The position numbers were made by a program, and so were the translations under genes. Below the pieces are notes generated by a model. The model worked only from the letters and a program-made list of their open reading frames with translations, had not been told where the DNA came from and ran no database searches. 64,000 bases of DNA from Gemmatimonadota bacterium (GTDB lineage Bacteria; Latescibacterota; UBA2968): assembly GCA_009838845.1 (NCBI GenBank), contig VXRD01000003.1:38371-102370 (forward strand), read 5' to 3'. Within the stretch, counting starts at the first letter, position 1; the number at the start of each line of letters is the position of its first letter. This document shows positions 42,199-51,472 of the stretch, in pieces.

Positions 42199-42308
42199 GC
42201 TTTCACCTCCATATGTACGTTTTTGACAATACTTTTTTTCATTTTACAGTTCGTAATAGCCTTATATACCGCATCTTGCGAATAATTATACTATGCTGAT
42301 TTTGAGCA

Positions 42309-42336
42309 AAATAACAGGGGGACATGTCCGTGTCAA
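42309..42336 (-). promoter_or_regulatory. Candidate promoter with palindrome for the GHKL operon
   Basis: On the minus strand TTGACA (42336-42331) and TTATTT (42314-42309) are 16 bases apart. The spacer holds the perfect palindrome GGACATGTCC (42320-42329), and half of it (ATGTCCGT) recurs at 42359. The GHKL start is about 110 bases downstream, so a long leader would result. An autoregulatory operator is an inference. Confidence 0.35.
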
Positions 42337-42473
42337 GTGTGCTATTACACGTCTAAAAATGTCCGTAGTGAAGTCATAAATTTTTATCTGTCGTATTTAT
42401 CTCTATGCTTCCTTAATTTTGTTTCTATACCTTATACAGACCTGTATAGCACCTGAAAACATTTCCCAAACGA

Positions 42474-42815
42474 TTACATATTACCTGTTTCAGCACTATT
42501 AGGCAAGGTCTGTAAGGCATGTTGCCTTTGTTCCCAATCGGGAAGGTATGCATACATGAAACTTTTAAACAGTCTGCTATGATTTGGTGCAAGAAGATGT
42601 ACTAATTCATGAACAATGACAAATTCCCTCAACGCTTCTGGCAGATCGAGCAAATCTGTGCTAAGAGTCAATCGCCCATTCGTCGATATAGATGCCCACT
42701 TCCTTCGCATGTCACGCAGATGAACCTCCCGCACCTTCACACCAATGCGGTCTGCCCATTGCCATACTACGCCTTTTAAATCTCCTGATTTATCCCATAC
42801 TTTTTCGGAATTCAT
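42474..42815 (-). CDS. YgjP-like metallopeptidase (DUF45)
   Basis: A 113-residue protein of the YgjP/DUF45 zinc-peptidase group: FVIVHELVHLLAPNHSRLF carries the HExxH motif and the third His. Such a gene is often found directly after hsdR in type I operons. Here its ATG overlaps the hsdR stop (ATGA). Its biological role is not established. It is the last gene of the restriction operon. Confidence 0.85.
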   Translation of the reverse strand: MNSEKVWDKSGDLKGVVWQWADRIGVKVREVHLRDMRRKWASISTNGRLTLSTDLLDLPEALREFVIVHELVHLLAPNHSRLFKSFMYAYLPDWEQRQHALQTLPNSAETGNM

Positions 42816-45682
42816 ATTCGCTGCAACCTCAATAGGGCGTTTGCTGTTTCGATCAGATTTTTGCCTCCAACTATAGGTATTAATATTTGGTAGAGCGTAG
42901 TTCTCAACTCACTGTTATGGTGATGATTCCACTGATAATCAGGAAATTGATCAAACAATACACTAACGGCTCGTGCATGTTCTGGAGTAATGTCTTTTTT
43001 GAAGTCGTTGAGAACCTTATAAACTGCAAAGGCATTTTCGTCCAGGCCCATTTGGTCGCGTTCGTTTGAAGCCCGTTCATATTCTTCTGATAACTTCTCA
43101 AACTCCATTAATACCTGTTGTGTCGTAAGCTGACGATTTTCATAAGCCTCTGAAACTATCTCTGCGCGTTCTCCAATCGAAATCAGAAACGGCTTTGATG
43201 GGCTTTCGTCTATTACCACCTCAGTCAGTACCTTTCGCAAATTCAGCACTTTCACCGTATCGGATACATAGCTCTGCGTAATTTTTCTCAATGCGTCTGC
43301 GCCCAATTCGTGAACAGAACCGGGCAATTCAAACGTATCGCTCTCTGTATGCTGCTGTAATAAATCCCGCGTCTTGGCGGTCAACTCTTTGTCAACGTAA
43401 ATGCGGTCTGTATAGGCGTTACGAATCAGTCCATAGAGCGATGCAAGAGCCTGATAATCTTTGATAAATGGGCGTAGAAAAGCATCTGGTGAAAGAATAT
43501 TATAGAGATTCTGAACTTGCTTGAAGAATTTGAAAAAAGCCTCTCGACGGTCCTTGTCCTCAAAATGCTCAATGGCTCGCTCTTTTGCCTTGTCGTCCCA
43601 ACCACTGGCAAAAGGCAAATAGCGCGGCGCGTCCTCGCGAATCAGCTTAGAGAAAGCATCTTTGAGTACGTCAAGGTTCTGAATCACACTCTCTACCATA
43701 TCAGAATCAAAAGCAAGTGCTTTTTCCAGATTCTCAAAGATGCCGACAAAATCTAAGACAAACCCATATGGTTTTACCAACCCGTCTTCGTCCTCATAAG
43801 GTCGGTTGACACGGGCAATTGATTGTAGCAGCACATGGTCACGCATCGGTTTGTCGAGGTAAATGCAGTAAAGAATCGGCGCGTCGAAGCCAGTCAACAG
43901 CTTTTGAGTCACAATTAGAATTTTCGGCTGAGCATTTTTCTCGGCAAATTTTTTACGGATCTCTTTCTCTTTCTCTGGGGTGTGGTGATACGCTTTCATA
44001 AGTTCAGGGTCTTGATGGTACGGTGAATAGACGACCTCCGAATACGCCGACGGTAGATATTTATCGAGTGCCTGCTTGTACAACGCACACGCCTCGCGAT
44101 CTACAGCAACCAGAAACGCCTTAAATCCCATTGGCTCTACATTGTCCCGGAAATGTCGGGCAACATACTCGGCAATCTTATCCACCCTTTCAGGAGCTTT
44201 CATCATTTCTTTCAACTGTACTGCCTTATCCAGAATCGCGTTTAGTTCCTCCAGGTCGCTAATGCCTTCTGCTGCCACAAGGTTTAAAAAATCTCGTTCC
44301 AATGTTTCGCGTTCAACGCGCAACTCAGATGGCGCAAGGGCATAATTCAAAGGAACAGTCGTACCATCTTCAATGGATTCTCCTATCGAGTATTTATCCA
44401 GATAACCCTGCTCATCGTCCACACCGAAAACCTTAAAGGTTCCTTCGCCTTGAGAAAGCCTGTCAATCGGAGTGCCGGTAAAGCCGATATAGGTCGCATT
44501 GGGCAGGGCTGCCATCAGGTAATTTCCCAAATCGCCACCGGTTGTACGGTGTGCTTCGTCAACCAGTATAATTACCTCTTCACGGGTGTTAATATTCGCG
44601 GGTATATCGTCAAACTTATGAATCATTGATACGATCAGGCCGCGATAATCGGATGCCAAAATATTTCGCAAGTCTCGCTTGCTCGCTGCGACTTTATGCG
44701 TGGTGATCCCGTAACCAGTGATATTTCTAAAAAGCTGGCTTTCCAGTTCATTGCGGTCAATTAGCATTAACACCGTGGGCTTTTCTATTTCCCTTCTACC
44801 GTGCAATAGTCGGGAGGCAATGGTTATCATAGTCAGGGTTTTACCGCTGCCCTGCGTGTGCCAGATAAGCCCTCGTCGCTTGTACGGGTCGTGAATTCGC
44901 TCTATTACCCTTTCCACCGCACGGGTCTGGTGCTGACGCAACACAACTTTAGTCAGTTCATCATCCTTGCTCTGAAAAATAATAGACTGATGCAACACTT
45001 TTAGAAAGCGATCGCGGTCAAAGAAAGTTTTGACTTTCTGCTCGTAGTTCGTGGGTTCGTCGGTTTTCCAGTTGAATAGGTTTTTGCGGCTGGTGTTCCA
45101 GGTCACGCTATAAAAAAAGTCCATCAACTGCGTAACGCCAAACAGTTGCGCGGTGGTAAACATCTCCGGTGTTTCTCGGTGATAGCGGCGGATTTGTTCC
45201 ACACCGATTGCCAATCCATCCTGTTTGTTGGCGGCTTTGGCCTCCACTACTGCCACCGGAATCCCGTTAATCAGAAACACCACATCGGCACGATTGCGGT
45301 GGACGATGCCTTTTTGCGACCATTCATCGGTTACATGAAACAGGTTATTGGCAGGAGTATCAAAATCAAGCAGGGTGATGTTACGCTCGCGATTCTCACT
45401 TGGGACAAAAATTGAATGTTCACCGCGTAGCCATGAAAGCGCGTCTTGATTTCCCTCAAGCGTCGGTTTGAGCAAACGCAACCGGCGCATAATTTCCATA
45501 CATCCGGATTGGTCCAATATTCCTTTGTTGAGCTTCATCAGTTGTGCTTCCAGCACGTCAGTAAAGTACAGTCCAGTATCGCCACCACGCATTTGCAGGG
45601 CTTGCGTCTGGGATACACAGGTCCATCCAATCTGATCACCGTATCGAAGCATCGGTTCCTGGACAGCCGTATATTCGCTCAT
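42812..45682 (-). CDS. hsdR: Type I restriction enzyme, R subunit (HsdR)
   Basis: A 956-residue motor nuclease that translocates and cuts unmodified DNA in complex with HsdM and HsdS. The N-terminal nuclease is visible as RADVVFLINGIPVAVVEAKA (Asp133, Glu147, Lys149). The SF2 helicase core has HTQGSGKTLTM (about 275-285), LIDRNELESQLF, VDEAHRT and GFTGTPIDRL. The C-terminal helical part binds the methylase. The start overlaps the hsdS stop, and its stop overlaps the YgjP-like gene. Full length, no frameshift. Confidence 0.95.
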   Translation of the reverse strand: MSEYTAVQEPMLRYGDQIGWTCVSQTQALQMRGGDTGLYFTDVLEAQLMKLNKGILDQSGCMEIMRRLRLLKPTLEGNQDALSWLRGEHSIFVPSENRERNITLLDFDTPANNLFHVTDEWSQKGIVHRNRADVVFLINGIPVAVVEAKAANKQDGLAIGVEQIRRYHRETPEMFTTAQLFGVTQLMDFFYSVTWNTSRKNLFNWKTDEPTNYEQKVKTFFDRDRFLKVLHQSIIFQSKDDELTKVVLRQHQTRAVERVIERIHDPYKRRGLIWHTQGSGKTLTMITIASRLLHGRREIEKPTVLMLIDRNELESQLFRNITGYGITTHKVAASKRDLRNILASDYRGLIVSMIHKFDDIPANINTREEVIILVDEAHRTTGGDLGNYLMAALPNATYIGFTGTPIDRLSQGEGTFKVFGVDDEQGYLDKYSIGESIEDGTTVPLNYALAPSELRVERETLERDFLNLVAAEGISDLEELNAILDKAVQLKEMMKAPERVDKIAEYVARHFRDNVEPMGFKAFLVAVDREACALYKQALDKYLPSAYSEVVYSPYHQDPELMKAYHHTPEKEKEIRKKFAEKNAQPKILIVTQKLLTGFDAPILYCIYLDKPMRDHVLLQSIARVNRPYEDEDGLVKPYGFVLDFVGIFENLEKALAFDSDMVESVIQNLDVLKDAFSKLIREDAPRYLPFASGWDDKAKERAIEHFEDKDRREAFFKFFKQVQNLYNILSPDAFLRPFIKDYQALASLYGLIRNAYTDRIYVDKELTAKTRDLLQQHTESDTFELPGSVHELGADALRKITQSYVSDTVKVLNLRKVLTEVVIDESPSKPFLISIGERAEIVSEAYENRQLTTQQVLMEFEKLSEEYERASNERDQMGLDENAFAVYKVLNDFKKDITPEHARAVSVLFDQFPDYQWNHHHNSELRTTLYQILIPIVGGKNLIETANALLRLQRI

Positions 45683-46995
45683 TGTATCACTCCACTTTCA
45701 AGCAAGGGAACAGCAGACCTTTGGCCAGTCATCAGTTCGTCAATCATGGTGTGGAACAGTTCATCTATGTGTGCTGCTTCTTGTTCAAGGGTAGCGATTT
45801 TTTTGTCAAAGACTTGTAGGATTTCGGCGATTTCACGCTGTTCAAAAAAAGATGGTAGGACAATTGGGCAACTGCTTAAAGTAGCCTGGCTAATGTTAGT
45901 TATTGCCAATCTTGCCGATTTGGAAACGAGCAATTTTCGAGCGAAAGAAGTACGAAAATAATTAGTTAAAAATTCGGGGTCAATCTCTAATGTTGTTAAC
46001 CTTGCTCGAATTAAAAAACCACAAAATGTGACTGGTTCTTCATGTTCATTAAACAATGATGCCCAAGCAACCCCTTCTTGCTTTAGAGATGAACGGACAA
46101 ACAAAATATCCTTAGTCTTTAATAAATCCCTATCCCGTATCTTATAGTCAACCCTATACAGGTTATCAGTATTGAGATAAATTCCATCAGAGTACATATT
46201 CAAGACATCTACTGTTAAAATGCCTTGCCCTTTCTGCTCTTTCTTAAAGTTAATTCCATTCTTCAACTCTACTTTATCGCCCAATTTCACTACCTTCCAA
46301 CTCTCAGGAATCTCTCCAATCTCCGTCTGTCTGCGGGGTTCGCCTTTCGTGCCGTGTGAAAAAAGGTAATCCATCAACGCCGCTTTGCGTTCGCGCTCTA
46401 ACGCAATTTCGCGTTGCCGGACAAACTTTGCCTCTTGGATTGTCTGTAATACATGGGCAATGGCGTGCTGTTCAGGAAGTGGGGGAAGGGGGATTTCCAA
46501 GTTAGCAAGTATTTCTTTGCTTAATCGTTGCCGACCAGTCGTACCTTGCATTCTCCCTGCAAGCATAGCGCGAACATTAGGAAGCAATAAATAATAAAAA
46601 AGGTAGAATTTATCGCTAACATCTACAACTGCCTGAATTGGAATTATCTCAGTTGTTGCAATACCAAATGGCGTTGGCAACTCCTTAATGATACACTGTT
46701 TCCCATTTTCAAAGGATGGCGTAATTTTAGAAAGAAGAATGTCCCCGGTTTCAAAGTAGGTCCCACTCTTTAGTTCGTCGTTTGTTTTAGGTATAAATTT
46801 TTTCGAAAATAGCTTAGCAATAGGAATCAACTCCATCGGAACAAATGGGACTTCATTATATTTTGAATATATTAGATTCCTTGGTTTCTTTGTAAATGTA
46901 GCAACTTCCCCCAAACGTACCATCTCCCAGCTTTCAGGTATCCTCCCAATCTCCGTCTGCTTACGAGATTCGTCTTTCTTTTTCATCTCACTCAT
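45679..46995 (-). CDS. hsdS: Type I restriction enzyme, specificity subunit (HsdS)
   Basis: A 438-residue protein with two target-recognition domains. Each opens with a similar block (GRIPESWEMVRLGEVATF at about 17 and GEIPESWKVVKLGDKVEL at about 227). Each ends with a coiled spacer; the first is preceded by LPPLPEQHAIAHVLQ. The two halves give a split recognition sequence, which cannot be predicted here. It overlaps hsdM and hsdR by ATGA on both sides, so subunit ratios are coupled by translation. Confidence 0.94.
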   Translation of the reverse strand: MSEMKKKDESRKQTEIGRIPESWEMVRLGEVATFTKKPRNLIYSKYNEVPFVPMELIPIAKLFSKKFIPKTNDELKSGTYFETGDILLSKITPSFENGKQCIIKELPTPFGIATTEIIPIQAVVDVSDKFYLFYYLLLPNVRAMLAGRMQGTTGRQRLSKEILANLEIPLPPLPEQHAIAHVLQTIQEAKFVRQREIALERERKAALMDYLFSHGTKGEPRRQTEIGEIPESWKVVKLGDKVELKNGINFKKEQKGQGILTVDVLNMYSDGIYLNTDNLYRVDYKIRDRDLLKTKDILFVRSSLKQEGVAWASLFNEHEEPVTFCGFLIRARLTTLEIDPEFLTNYFRTSFARKLLVSKSARLAITNISQATLSSCPIVLPSFFEQREIAEILQVFDKKIATLEQEAAHIDELFHTMIDELMTGQRSAVPLLESGVIQ

Positions 46996-48632
46996 TGAAA
47001 TCTCTCCTCATTCAACCCAAGACGAGTCAACACATCTTTTAACTTTTTATCCGCCTTTTCGCGGGCGATACGTGCGTCCGTTAAGTCTGTCAGAATCTCA
47101 TAGACAGGACGGTGTTCAATTTTGTCTCCCACGTCCACGAATTGGGAAGGACTCAGGTTATAATCGGTCTTTTGGGCATCTTCAAGGGTGATAATGTTGC
47201 TCAACTTCTCCCGGGATTCCCACGCCTGATATACCTCTGTAACGGCATCAATCCCTTTATCGGTTAGAACGTTTTTTGGGGTACCCTTCTCGAAATAATT
47301 AGAAAGGTTGATCAACAGGATTTGTTCTTTGCGTTCTATCGGCTTGCAACGATTCAGTAGCAAGATGATGCCGGGCGCGCCTGTGTTGTAAAATAGATTT
47401 TCGGGTAAAAGTATCACGCCTTCAATTAGGTCTGCTTCCACAAACCTTTTGCGAATCTCGCGCTCCCGATTGTTCTGCTTAGTGCCCGAGCCGCGAGACA
47501 CTGCGCCAGTATCGAGCACAATTGCGGCGCGTCCGGTTTCTTTTAGGGATGCAAGGATGTGCTGTACCCAGGCCCAATCTGCTGATGAATTCGGTGCCTC
47601 TCCATAGGAAAATCGTTTCCAGCGGTCATTTGTGTAAAAATTCTCGTCATACTCCTTCTGATTCCACATCGGATTGGCAAGCACATAGTCAAAGCGTTGA
47701 AGTGATGAATCGTCAGCGACAAATCGTGGATTGCGGAAGGTGTCGCCGATACGCACATCCGCACCGATAAAATCGTGCAGTATGGCGTTCATCTTCGCCA
47801 TGGCGTAAGTCGTGGGAGTTAATTCTTGTCCATAGATTTGGGGTGCTTGGCTCTTTTTATCTGGATACATCTGCTCAAATAGCAGAAGAGGTTTGATTAG
47901 TAGTCCACCCGAACCGCATGTCGGATCGTAAATGGTGGTGTAAGATTCAGGGTTAATGAGTTTTGCCATTAACCACCCGACCTCTTTGGGCGTGTAGAAC
48001 TCTCCCGCGCTCTGTCCTTGTCCTTCGGCAAATTTCCGCAATAGATATTCATAAGCACGCCCGAGGATATCTGGCTCTGTATTTTGAAGCCCAAGCCGAT
48101 GCTGACTTATCACTTCAATCAGTGCCTCTAGTCGGTCATCGTCAAGGGTCCGCTGTCCGCTCTGTCGCTGGTTGAAGTCCTCGACATCAATTACACCTGC
48201 CAACTGTGGATTAAGACGGGCAACCTCACGCATTGCTTCGGTTACAAATTCTCCCAAGTGTTCATCTGCCGGGTGGTTACGGAGTTCTTGCCAACTATAC
48301 TTTTGAGGGATATAAAAACGCACAATCGGACTGCGTTCAGTTTTTAGGGCATCTTCATGGTCAGCCTCAATGATTGTCCGTGCAGTTGCTTCATCACCAA
48401 ATATCTCAACCTGTTGAGCAAATTCATCATCGAATACATCGGAGAGCCGTTTGTAGAAAATTAGGGGTAAGATAAAATCTTTGAATTTTGGAGCATCGGT
48501 TGTACCACGGATTACACAGGCAGCATCCCATAACCATGTTTCAAGGGTAGATATGTCCAGATATTCCTGATTTGAAGGGGCAGATGGAATCGTCATTTGC
48601 TGGGCATCTACTGCAGTATCATTTTTTTTCAA
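46992..48632 (-). CDS. hsdM: Type I restriction enzyme, methylase subunit (HsdM)
   Basis: A 546-residue N6-adenine methyltransferase subunit. An N-terminal helical domain (about 1-170) precedes the S-adenosylmethionine site TIYDPTCGSGGLLIKPLLLF and the catalytic motif LANPMWNQKEYDENF, where the usual NPPF/Y reads NPMW. The TTG at 48632 is preferred because CAGGAG lies before it; an ATG at 48671 lacks a ribosome site. It follows the PD-(D/E)XK gene by 108 bases. Complete and in frame. Confidence 0.9.
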   Translation of the reverse strand: MKKNDTAVDAQQMTIPSAPSNQEYLDISTLETWLWDAACVIRGTTDAPKFKDFILPLIFYKRLSDVFDDEFAQQVEIFGDEATARTIIEADHEDALKTERSPIVRFYIPQKYSWQELRNHPADEHLGEFVTEAMREVARLNPQLAGVIDVEDFNQRQSGQRTLDDDRLEALIEVISQHRLGLQNTEPDILGRAYEYLLRKFAEGQGQSAGEFYTPKEVGWLMAKLINPESYTTIYDPTCGSGGLLIKPLLLFEQMYPDKKSQAPQIYGQELTPTTYAMAKMNAILHDFIGADVRIGDTFRNPRFVADDSSLQRFDYVLANPMWNQKEYDENFYTNDRWKRFSYGEAPNSSADWAWVQHILASLKETGRAAIVLDTGAVSRGSGTKQNNREREIRKRFVEADLIEGVILLPENLFYNTGAPGIILLLNRCKPIERKEQILLINLSNYFEKGTPKNVLTDKGIDAVTEVYQAWESREKLSNIITLEDAQKTDYNLSPSQFVDVGDKIEHRPVYEILTDLTDARIAREKADKKLKDVLTRLGLNEERFQ

Positions 48633-48740
48633 AAGGCACTCTCCTGATAAATAAAAAATTGTTTGATTCATTACACGTTCGGATCGGCAAAGGTGCGTAT
48701 AGCCATGGCGAGAACACAGTGTGAAGAGACAACAAATGAC

Positions 48741-49910
48741 TTACAAGAGATTTTTAATCTCTTCAGCATCCACATTGCGAAACATTGTATCACAATGTTC
48801 TTTCGTTTTCTTTGAAATTTTATTTACTCGTTTGTCCCAATCGGTTGCCAAATTTTTGGGGTCAAAGCTCTCGTACGTAGCAATCCTGAGACGCCACCAA
48901 GGATGGCTGTCCTTCACTCCTGTACATTGCTCGTATATATAGTCGCGACACTTTTTATTTGGAACAATGATGTCGCAGTGAAGGAGGTCTTCTTCATCGT
49001 AATTCAACCCTATGTATACCTTGCTGTAGCTTTTTGTATTTTGAAGCATCTCATCTTCGAGCCAGCAGGTCGGACTCACTGTCAGCCAGTTGTTTCCAGA
49101 ATGTGCGTAGTAATCGTTGGAATACAATTCATTGATCTTGGAACTTACCTCTTTTAGAAAAGCCGTCGGCGTCGGGGCATGCTGCATTATCAAATCAATC
49201 TCTTTCTGAAATTTTGCATAGACACTTCGGCATATCTGTTTCAAATTATCTTCCATAGGGCATAATTCCTTTATCCAGCGTACCAGGTGATCTAAAAGAA
49301 AGTGATTATCGTTATTGACCTGTGACAAGACTTTGGCATTACCAAATATTTTTTTTAACACCTCAAAGGACATCGGGGTAAAGTTGTCGCTTTGTGCAGG
49401 ATGTCCGTCGGGCGTTAAAAAGCACCTTAATACAATGCCGTGATTACGTTCAACTCTACTCTGTAAGAATTCATTGTACCTATTGGTCTGTTCAAGGCCT
49501 TCGCTGGAATACAGTTTCAGTTCAACCAGACAGTAAAGTTTTTCAGGTAGGTCAATTACCACATCTGCTCTGCCGAATTCACCGAGCGAAACTTCTCGAC
49601 GGACCAAGCAACGCTCAAGCGGAAGTGAATCAATATGTAGCTTACAGTGCTCCGAGTCAGCACATTTCTCTCTCTTTAAAACGACAAGTTCATGAAGGAA
49701 ATTCCTCAATAGCTTAGGACCTAATCCGTGGGACTCTGATGGATCGAGAAAATACCTGATTGATCTTGCAAGGGTGCGTTCATCCTTGTCTCTGCATATT
49801 GCAGAAAAGAGGTGAAAGCCACGGTTCTTTATGTGTTTAGTGATCTTTCGAAAATCATCATCCTCATAGAACAACTCTGCTATTCTTTCTATCTGAGCAA
49901 TTTTTCCCAT
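48741..49910 (-). CDS. PD-(D/E)XK nuclease-family protein upstream of hsdM
   Basis: A 389-residue protein resembling the PD-(D/E)XK family PDDEXK_4. The centre is visible as GRADVVIDLPEKLYCLVELK, giving the Asp and the ExK. N-terminal ICRDKDERTLARSIRYFLDP is typical of the same family. Its place as first gene of the type I operon suggests an additional nuclease arm or a passenger defence gene. AAGGGGCCGG lies before the ATG. Substrate unknown. Confidence 0.72.
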   Translation of the reverse strand: MGKIAQIERIAELFYEDDDFRKITKHIKNRGFHLFSAICRDKDERTLARSIRYFLDPSESHGLGPKLLRNFLHELVVLKREKCADSEHCKLHIDSLPLERCLVRREVSLGEFGRADVVIDLPEKLYCLVELKLYSSEGLEQTNRYNEFLQSRVERNHGIVLRCFLTPDGHPAQSDNFTPMSFEVLKKIFGNAKVLSQVNNDNHFLLDHLVRWIKELCPMEDNLKQICRSVYAKFQKEIDLIMQHAPTPTAFLKEVSSKINELYSNDYYAHSGNNWLTVSPTCWLEDEMLQNTKSYSKVYIGLNYDEEDLLHCDIIVPNKKCRDYIYEQCTGVKDSHPWWRLRIATYESFDPKNLATDWDKRVNKISKKTKEHCDTMFRNVDAEEIKNLL

Positions 49911-50079
49911 TTTTTTCCGGCCCCTTGATGCGCGTGTGTTTAGAAATTAAAATCAGAGCTTGCCAAACTATGCCATCTGGCTATTGTTTTAAGGTGGCGA
50001 TTCTTTATTCAGGTAATGTAATGAATTTGAGCATTCTTGGAAAACGTGTTTGCGAAGCTGCCGAACCTCCGCGCGGTTT

Positions 50080-51447
50080 TTAACTTAGCTGGAACCGAAA
50101 CGCAAATAAATCCGCGTCCTTTAGGGTGAAGCGTAACCGCACCGGCTGACCTGCCAGCAGACGCATATCTCCCCTGCTCTCCCAACGGACTGTACCGTCG
50201 ATGGCATCACCGAATATCTCAGGGCACTCGTCCAGTGTGAAGCCCGGCTGCGGATGCCCTTCCGTATCCTGGATTTCAACGCGCACAAATCCCACCGCTG
50301 ATGTCGAAAAGTTCAATCTCAGACTGTCGCCTGTGAAAATTAACGGACGGGTGACGAACTCGCCGCCAGTGTAGCCTGCCCGGACCGACACGAACCCGTC
50401 GGTCCGGAGCGAGAATCGGCGAATATGGACAGTTGGTAGGCGCCAGTTTTCCATACCGTACAGCGAGAGTTCATCGGGCGATGTTTGCAGAATGCCCCGC
50501 TCCATGAACATCCCGCGCTCATGCCAGTTGCCCTCATCGAGCCCGGGACGGACAAAAGCCTCCATGAAGCGGTCAAAGTGGCGTCCATCGCGGCTGGACA
50601 TAAACACGATGTCATTTACGCCTGAACCGTATTTCCAGCCCGGAATTGGCTCGCGTTCTGGCACGAAGCGTGACGGAAACATCAGATACACTCCCGGCGC
50701 CCGTTCATAAGGTACGCAGGCATTGGTATAGAGATGTTCAAAGGGCGTCTCGCCGGTGTCGATGAGTTCAAGCGGTGTCCAATGGCGAAAGTCTTTGGAG
50801 GTCGTGCGGCGAATCCAGCGCACCCCGTTTATGAAGTTGCCCTTACCCGCCACGCCGCGCGTGTACGCGACATATTCCTCCCGTTCCACGTCCCAAAAGG
50901 CGATATTGTGTGAATCAAAGGGTTGATCGGTCAGGATTGGCGCATCCTGCATTAGTCGCCAGCGGAGACCGTCAGGCGAGACCAACGCGAGTACATCGCC
51001 AGTGCGTACAATGGCTTTGTACCGTTCTTCGTCCAACGCGTCGGGGTTACCGTCGAGAAACGGCGACATGTTATTACCCGGTCCCGTCCAGACGAGGTTA
51101 TTCTCTTTCGAATCTTGAAACGCAATCAGTCCGAGTCGTGGCTTCTCCCAGTGAATGCCGTCGGTGCTTTCAGCGTAGGCGATGAGCGGTTGACGCGTAT
51201 CATGAATCGGCATCTCCTGGTCGCAGCGATACCACGCGCGGAACCGGTCGCCCTCGCGGAATGTTACCATATAGGAAACACCGCCCCGTTCCCACGGGTG
51301 TTCAGGGGAAATTACAACCTCACGACGCACAGGTTCATGCAAGCGCTGCGTGACACCCCGCGTTTCGGCAATCCAGAAATTGTCCACGAATAATTGGCGG
51401 TCTGTGCCGATGTGGATAGGTGAACTGTTGTTATCTTGTCGTTCCAT
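50080..51447 (-). CDS. Predicted glycoside-hydrolase-like beta-propeller protein
   Basis: A 455-residue protein with repeated beta-blades of the GH32/GH43-like five-bladed type: YAESTDGIHWEKPRLGLI, SHNIAFWDVEREEYVAYTRG and FPSRFVPEREPIPGWKYGSG. A DRQLFVDNFWIAET block at the N-terminus is typical of related proteins in carbohydrate-degrading bacteria. No signal peptide is seen from the Met at 51447. The longer frame up to 51546 overlaps the nuclease gene and is rejected. Catalytic acids and substrate are not assigned. It stands alone, with the restriction operon downstream. Confidence 0.72.
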   Translation of the reverse strand: MERQDNNSSPIHIGTDRQLFVDNFWIAETRGVTQRLHEPVRREVVISPEHPWERGGVSYMVTFREGDRFRAWYRCDQEMPIHDTRQPLIAYAESTDGIHWEKPRLGLIAFQDSKENNLVWTGPGNNMSPFLDGNPDALDEERYKAIVRTGDVLALVSPDGLRWRLMQDAPILTDQPFDSHNIAFWDVEREEYVAYTRGVAGKGNFINGVRWIRRTTSKDFRHWTPLELIDTGETPFEHLYTNACVPYERAPGVYLMFPSRFVPEREPIPGWKYGSGVNDIVFMSSRDGRHFDRFMEAFVRPGLDEGNWHERGMFMERGILQTSPDELSLYGMENWRLPTVHIRRFSLRTDGFVSVRAGYTGGEFVTRPLIFTGDSLRLNFSTSAVGFVRVEIQDTEGHPQPGFTLDECPEIFGDAIDGTVRWESRGDMRLLAGQPVRLRFTLKDADLFAFRFQLS

Positions 51448-51472
51448 TTTGGACTCTTTCGTCAACAAAAAA

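Noticed and set aside
37242..49910. Prophage or integrative element carrying the defence genes
   Set aside because: No integrase, transposase, phage structural gene or tRNA-flanked attachment site was seen. Only the duplicated gene ends hint at recombination.
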